Source of the DNA: Aradus depressus
Taxonomy: Eukaryota > Arthropoda > Insecta > Hemiptera > Aradidae
Length of the DNA: 64,000 bases
Direction: 5' to 3'
Assembly: GCA_963662175.1 (NCBI GenBank)
Contig: OY759214.1
Location: 103,440,115 to 103,504,114, forward strand
Shown: positions 60,301-64,000 of the stretch, piece by piece
Layout of the letters: each line of letters begins with the position of its first letter
Position numbering within the stretch: the first letter of the stretch is position 1
Made by a program: the position numbers and the translations under genes
The notes under the pieces: model-generated
What the model saw: only the letters and a program-made list of their open reading frames with translations
What the model was told of the DNA's origin: nothing
Databases searched by the model: none

Positions 60301-61650
60301 CAGATGTTTTAATCGGGAAGATAAAAATAATTTTGAGCACGTCGTCCTTCGGATTGGACTTTAAGATATGATCGAGGGCCTTTTCGTATGTCAGGTACTC
60401 GATAATGAGCGCGTATGTTATGTATCTAAACCTGGCTAGCTGAAATTTCACTTAGGTTAAAAATAACCTTGAGCACGTCGTCTTTCGGATGGGACTTTAG
60501 GCTATGATCGAGGGCCTTTTTGTATGTCAGGTACTGGTTAATGAGTCGTATGTTATGTATCTAAACCTGGGTAGCTGAAATTTCACTTAGGCTCAAAATA
60601 ACCTTGAGCACGTCGTCCTTCGGATGGGACTTTCCCGATATATCTGAATGTGTCTATCAGTTTTATCAAATATTAAATCTATAAACCGTTGAAAAGCACG
60701 AAATTTGAAGAACGGTATTTAGCCCGACTTTTTTCGAAAAACATTTTTATTTCAATTTTTGTGTAGGATTCAGATATCCCGGTTGTTCATCAGTTTTAAC
60801 AAATATTAAATCTAAAAACCGTTTAAAAGCTAGAAATTTGAAGAATGGAGTCTACCGAGCTCAGGATCGCTACTTCGAAATCTAGCAAAGTCACTTAGGT
60901 CAGATGTTTTAATCGGGAAGATAAAAATAATTTTGAGCACGTCGTCCTTCGGATTGAACTTTAAGCTATGATCGACGGCCTTTTCGTATGTCAGGTACTC
61001 GATAATGAGTCGTATGTTATGTATCTGAACCTGGGTAGTTGGAATTTCATTTACGTTAAAAATAACTTGAGCACGTCGTCCTTCGGATTGGACTTCAAGC
61101 GTTGATCGAGGGCCTTTGTCTATGTCAGGTACTCGATATTGAGTCGTATGTTACGTATCTAAACCTGGGTAGCTGAAATTTCATTTAGGTTAAAAATAAG
61201 CTTGAGCACGTCGTCCTTCGGATTAGACTTTAAGCTATGATCGAGGGCCTTTTCGTATGTCAGGTACTCGATAATGAGTCGTTTGTTATGTATCTAAACC
61301 TGGGTAGTTGAAATTTCATTTACGTGTTAAAAATAACTTGAGCACGTCGTCCTTCGGATTGGACTTTAAGCTATGATCGACGGCCTTTTCGTATGTCAGG
61401 TACTGGCTAATGAGTCGTATGTTATGTATCCAAACCTGGGTAGCTGAAATTTCACTTAAGTTAAAAAAACCTTGAGCACGTCGTCCTCCGGATGGGACTT
61501 TCCCGATATATCTGAATCTGTCTATCAGTTTCAACAAATATTAAATCTATAAAACGTTAAAAAGCAGGAAATTTGAAGAATGGGATTTAGCCCTACTTTT
61601 TTCGAAAAACATTTTTATTTCAATTTTTGTGTGGGATTCAGATATCCCGG
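54376..61650. repeat. Complex satellite built from SINE-like subunits
   Basis: About 7.3 kb is made of two alternating modules. The first is a subunit of about 134 bp starting ttgagcacgtcgtccttcgg and including tatgtcaggtactcgataat. The second is a longer module that includes tttttcgaaaaacattttta, cagatatcccggttgttcat and a head-like part gagctcaggatcgcc...ttcgaaatctagcc. The same words in the same order occur in the SINE copies. Local units of about 462 bp are repeated at 54380 and 54842. ORFs on the minus strand (59747-59986, 60212-60451, 61316-61537) are chance frames in repeated units. Confidence 0.9.
54841..59736. repeat. Higher-order repeat: two copies of a 2448-bp block
   Basis: 54841-57288 recurs at 57289-59736 with an exact offset of 2448 bp across many landmarks (for example the taggactcagatatc variant at 55266 and 57714). 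Only isolated differences are seen, such as gaacaatgg against gaagaatgg near 56270/58718, so the duplication is recent. Confidence 0.85.
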
Positions 61651-61651
61651 T

Positions 61652-61744
61652 GTGTATATTGCCAAAACCTCAAATACTGTCAATTTTCGCACTGATACCA
61701 ATAACCTGAGCAACATTTATGCCAATTTGCTTCAAAACTGCTGA
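61652..61744 (+). pseudogene. C-terminal tail of an upstream Penelope-like ORF
   Basis: The satellite breaks off after cagatatcccgg and is followed by an open frame ending in NFRTDTNNLSNIYANLLQNC and TGA (61742-61744). This looks like the end of a Penelope-like element protein, whose C-terminus lies beyond the GIY-YIG endonuclease. Penelope-like insertions often begin with a partial upstream copy that ends in a terminal repeat, which is what follows here. The assignment rests on layout and a short similarity, so it is tentative. Confidence 0.45.
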
Positions 61745-62429
61745 ATCCATAGTTCTGTCTCCAATTATATTTAATATTTAAAATTTAGATTAATTTCATT
61801 GTGTCTATTTATTCTTTATTATATATTATTTCATTTTTGGTTAGTGTCACTTCTGTCTAAAATTCTTCATTTAATTAATAAGTTAAATTATGTTACTATT
61901 TATATAATTATAGAGTTTTTATTTTATTTTATTTTTCCTCAACATAGTAAAATATCTGTTAGCCAGTAAGTAGTTCTCTTCAAATTTAAGTCCCGTTAAC
62001 TGGGGTTTTCCCCGGATTTATTATCTGTTACCCTCGACCCTTCTGTACCCTTAGTTGAACGTAAGACCTCACAGTCTTCATGCCTTCTCCTCAACCATCT
62101 ATATTCATAGTAAGTTTCCTTGTTGTTCATCAATGTGTATATGTATGTGAATGTATTAGGATGTATATATGTATTTATGTGGAGTTGTATGAGTGAATGT
62201 ATATTTATGTACCTATATATAATTTTAATCGATCACCCATTATATTTTTCTAATCTTGATACCCCCATGTTTGTTAGGCCCTGATGATGATATGAAATAT
62301 ATCGAAACGTTGGCATTTGAATAGTATTTTCTTCATTGACTGACCCTCAATACCCCCAGAATTTTGAATTCTACAGTCGCTAGCAAACATCTACATTGAA
62401 TAGAGGTACACAGTCCACCAAATACAAAC
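61745..62429 (+). repeat. Penelope-like terminal repeat (pLTR) region
   Basis: AT-rich sequence between the C-terminal tail and the start of the reverse-transcriptase ORF. It has a tgtatatgtatgtgaatgta-type microsatellite near 62130-62215 and a hammerhead-like core at 62281-62307. Its extent as a terminal repeat cannot be proven without the downstream copy, which lies beyond the window. Confidence 0.55.
62275..62320 (+). ncRNA. Hammerhead-ribozyme-like motif
   Basis: The core CTGATGA (62281-62287) is followed by a stem-loop GATAT...ATATC (62289-62303) and then GAAA (62304-62307) plus cgttggc. This order (CUGAUGA, stem II, GAAA) is the conserved hammerhead core. Hammerhead motifs in the terminal repeats of Penelope-like elements are established knowledge. 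The palindromic aacgtt after GAAA would give a very short stem III, possibly working as a dimer. The cleavage site is not certain from this sequence alone. Confidence 0.65.
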
Positions 62430-64000
62430 ATGGGATTTTATCAAGATATCCACCGAACCTATGGTCTTCAGACTTTCCAACACCTGAAATCACTTGCCAC
62501 AGACCTCAAGAAACTAGCGTGTGCCTACAACCAACGCATTTTCTTACTTAAATGCAGAAGACACCAGGTATTTCCACCCCATATTCAACAAAATTACAAT
62601 TTTACCTTACAATTCTTGTGCAAGAAACCGAAATATTGTGATTTAGTACAAAAAGCAGTTCTCAAATTTAAAAAATCAATTTTAAATATCGAAATAGACG
62701 CTTGTATATCTAACATTAAAGATATAGAGAATAGGATAACATCTCACAAAGATAGTTTAAGAACATTGTTACCAGTTGATATTTTTAATAACTTTGTAGA
62801 GAGGCAGAATCGTGCATTCAGCAGAGTACATTCTGCTATCCGTGATTCCCAAACCCGTAAAATAGATAATATTATTCACCAACAACACCCCTTGCCGTCT
62901 TTCAATTCTCATTGGTTTGTTAATTTAACAGGCACACCATTCCCAGTAGAAGTCAAAACGATTCTATCATTAGGACCTAAGTTTTCCATTCCCTATAAAC
63001 ACAATGACTTTCCCATACCAAAATTAATTGCAGATGTTGAATATATTATTAACTCTATGCCCAATAATGAAGAAAAAGATCCCATTAGAGCACGCTGTGT
63101 TAACGCGATTACTAATCACATTAATAAAAATAAACAAATAAATATTAATAAACCGAATGTCTTGGGTAGAGCCTTTGAATCGTCAAAAAAGTTTTTACGT
63201 AATAATCCTGACATTTTAATAATATCTGCAGACAAGTCCAAACAAACCGTCGCAATTAATAAAACAGAATATGAGAATAAGATGAGCTCGTTAATATCCG
63301 ACCCTGCTACTTACCTACCGCTGAACAAAGATCCCACTATTAAATTAAAAAACACTACTAATTCTTTGATTAAAGCTGCTCACTCATCAGGGTATATTGA
63401 TACGCACACCATGAAAAGATTAGTTAATTTCAGCCCCCAACCTCCTAAAATATATGGGTTGGTGAAGACTCACAAACCTGGTAACCCTCTACGTCCCATT
63501 ATTTCATTTGTTCAATCCCCCATGTATTCACTGGCCAAGTACTTAGCCAACATTCTAAAAAACATGTCTGATAGTCCATATAATGCTAAGGATTCATTCA
63601 ATTTCGTAGAATCAATCAAAAATCTCTCTGTCCCTCCTGGTTTTCAATTGATTTCATTGGATGTGGCCTCACTGTTCACCAATGTTCCCATCTCTGATGT
63701 CTTAAACATTATAAAAGACAACTGGTCAAAAATAGAATCATTTACTTCCCTTCCTAAATGTACATTTATTGAGTTAGTTGAACTTTGTTGCACTAATGGA
63801 TACTTCGTATATAATAATACATTTTACAAACAGATATTTGGCACTGCCATGGGGAGTAGTCTGGGTCCCATTCTGGCTGATCTCATTATGAATAAACTCT
63901 TAGACTCTATTATTCCTAAACTACCCTATAAAATTCCTTTTTTATTCAAATTTGTAGATGATATTTGTACCTGCATTCCATATAATCTTTTGACCCAGAC
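62430..64000 (+). CDS. Penelope-like element reverse transcriptase (partial, runs off window)
   Basis: The frame opens at ATG 62430 and has no stop through the window end (at least 523 codons). It encodes the N-terminal domain and most of the reverse transcriptase of a Penelope-like retroelement. Recognisable motifs are IYGLVKTHKPGNPLRPIIS (about residues 342-360), FQLISLDVASLFTNVP, FYKQIFGTAMGSSLGPILAD and the catalytic FVDD (VDD at 63954-63962). The IFGTAMGS wording and VDD in place of YADD are typical of this group and differ from LINE and LTR enzymes. The GIY-YIG endonuclease expected downstream is outside the window. No nonsense codon or frameshift is visible, so the copy may be recent. 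Its upstream neighbour is a terminal-repeat region with a ribozyme-like motif. Confidence 0.92.
   Translation, partial: MGFYQDIHRTYGLQTFQHLKSLATDLKKLACAYNQRIFLLKCRRHQVFPPHIQQNYNFTLQFLCKKPKYCDLVQKAVLKFKKSILNIEIDACISNIKDIENRITSHKDSLRTLLPVDIFNNFVERQNRAFSRVHSAIRDSQTRKIDNIIHQQHPLPSFNSHWFVNLTGTPFPVEVKTILSLGPKFSIPYKHNDFPIPKLIADVEYIINSMPNNEEKDPIRARCVNAITNHINKNKQININKPNVLGRAFESSKKFLRNNPDILIISADKSKQTVAINKTEYENKMSSLISDPATYLPLNKDPTIKLKNTTNSLIKAAHSSGYIDTHTMKRLVNFSPQPPKIYGLVKTHKPGNPLRPIISFVQSPMYSLAKYLANILKNMSDSPYNAKDSFNFVESIKNLSVPPGFQLISLDVASLFTNVPISDVLNIIKDNWSKIESFTSLPKCTFIELVELCCTNGYFVYNNTFYKQIFGTAMGSSLGPILADLIMNKLLDSIIPKLPYKIPFLFKFVDDICTCIPYNLLTQ

Noticed and set aside
59747..61537. Three minus-strand ORFs of 73-79 codons
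   Set aside because: Two are near-identical because they lie in repeated satellite units; no motif or flanking coding sequence.

Overview
This is a eukaryotic genomic window, almost certainly from an arthropod and most likely an insect. It is AT-rich, has no operons or ribosome binding sites, and consists almost entirely of transposable elements and tandem repeats. The element types present (a mariner/Tc1-like transposon, a Jockey-like LINE, a Penelope-like element, tRNA-derived SINEs and LTR retroelements) fit an insect. I cannot name the species. No complete host gene is visible. Two short exon-like blocks (9331-9424 and 46669-46754, plus strand) have splice-like borders and matching phase. 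They may be neighbouring exons of a host gene with a 37-kb intron.

Layout, 1-14.7 kb: a 16-bp minisatellite; a promoter-like segment with a 76-bp tandem array that recurs in diverged form at 47.5-48.8 kb; an LTR element (2532-9285) that carries only a gag-like coiled-coil ORF and has a mariner-like transposon inserted in its left LTR; candidate exon A; a 136-bp tandem array; a 5'-truncated LINE with target-site duplication; and a 1.4-kb palindrome whose right arm alone was later hit by a tRNA-derived SINE.

14.7-44.6 kb: about 25 kb of a 63-bp satellite (roughly 390 units), arranged in several higher-order duplications of about 2142, 2578, 1935 and 1760 bp. A second gag-only LTR element (28824-33981) is inserted in it and flanked by a 4-bp target-site duplication. 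Because 63 is a multiple of 3, the satellite is open for long stretches and gives spurious ORFs of up to 538 residues.

44.6-54.4 kb: a 153-bp tandem array, candidate exon B, the second copy of the promoter-like segment (with a minus-strand SINE inside it), an inverted relic of the second LTR element, a degenerate repeat, and a nearly full-length Jockey-like LINE that carries three nonsense codons.

54.4-64 kb: a second complex satellite with a 2448-bp higher-order repeat, whose subunits look like degraded pieces of the same tRNA-derived SINE found elsewhere in the window. It is followed by a Penelope-like element: a C-terminal tail of an upstream unit, a terminal repeat with a hammerhead-ribozyme-like core, and an open reverse-transcriptase ORF that runs off the window edge.

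The elements do not form a pathway. They record nested events: satellite expansion, LTR insertion into the satellite, mariner insertion into an LTR, SINE insertion into a palindrome arm, and conversion of a SINE into a satellite.
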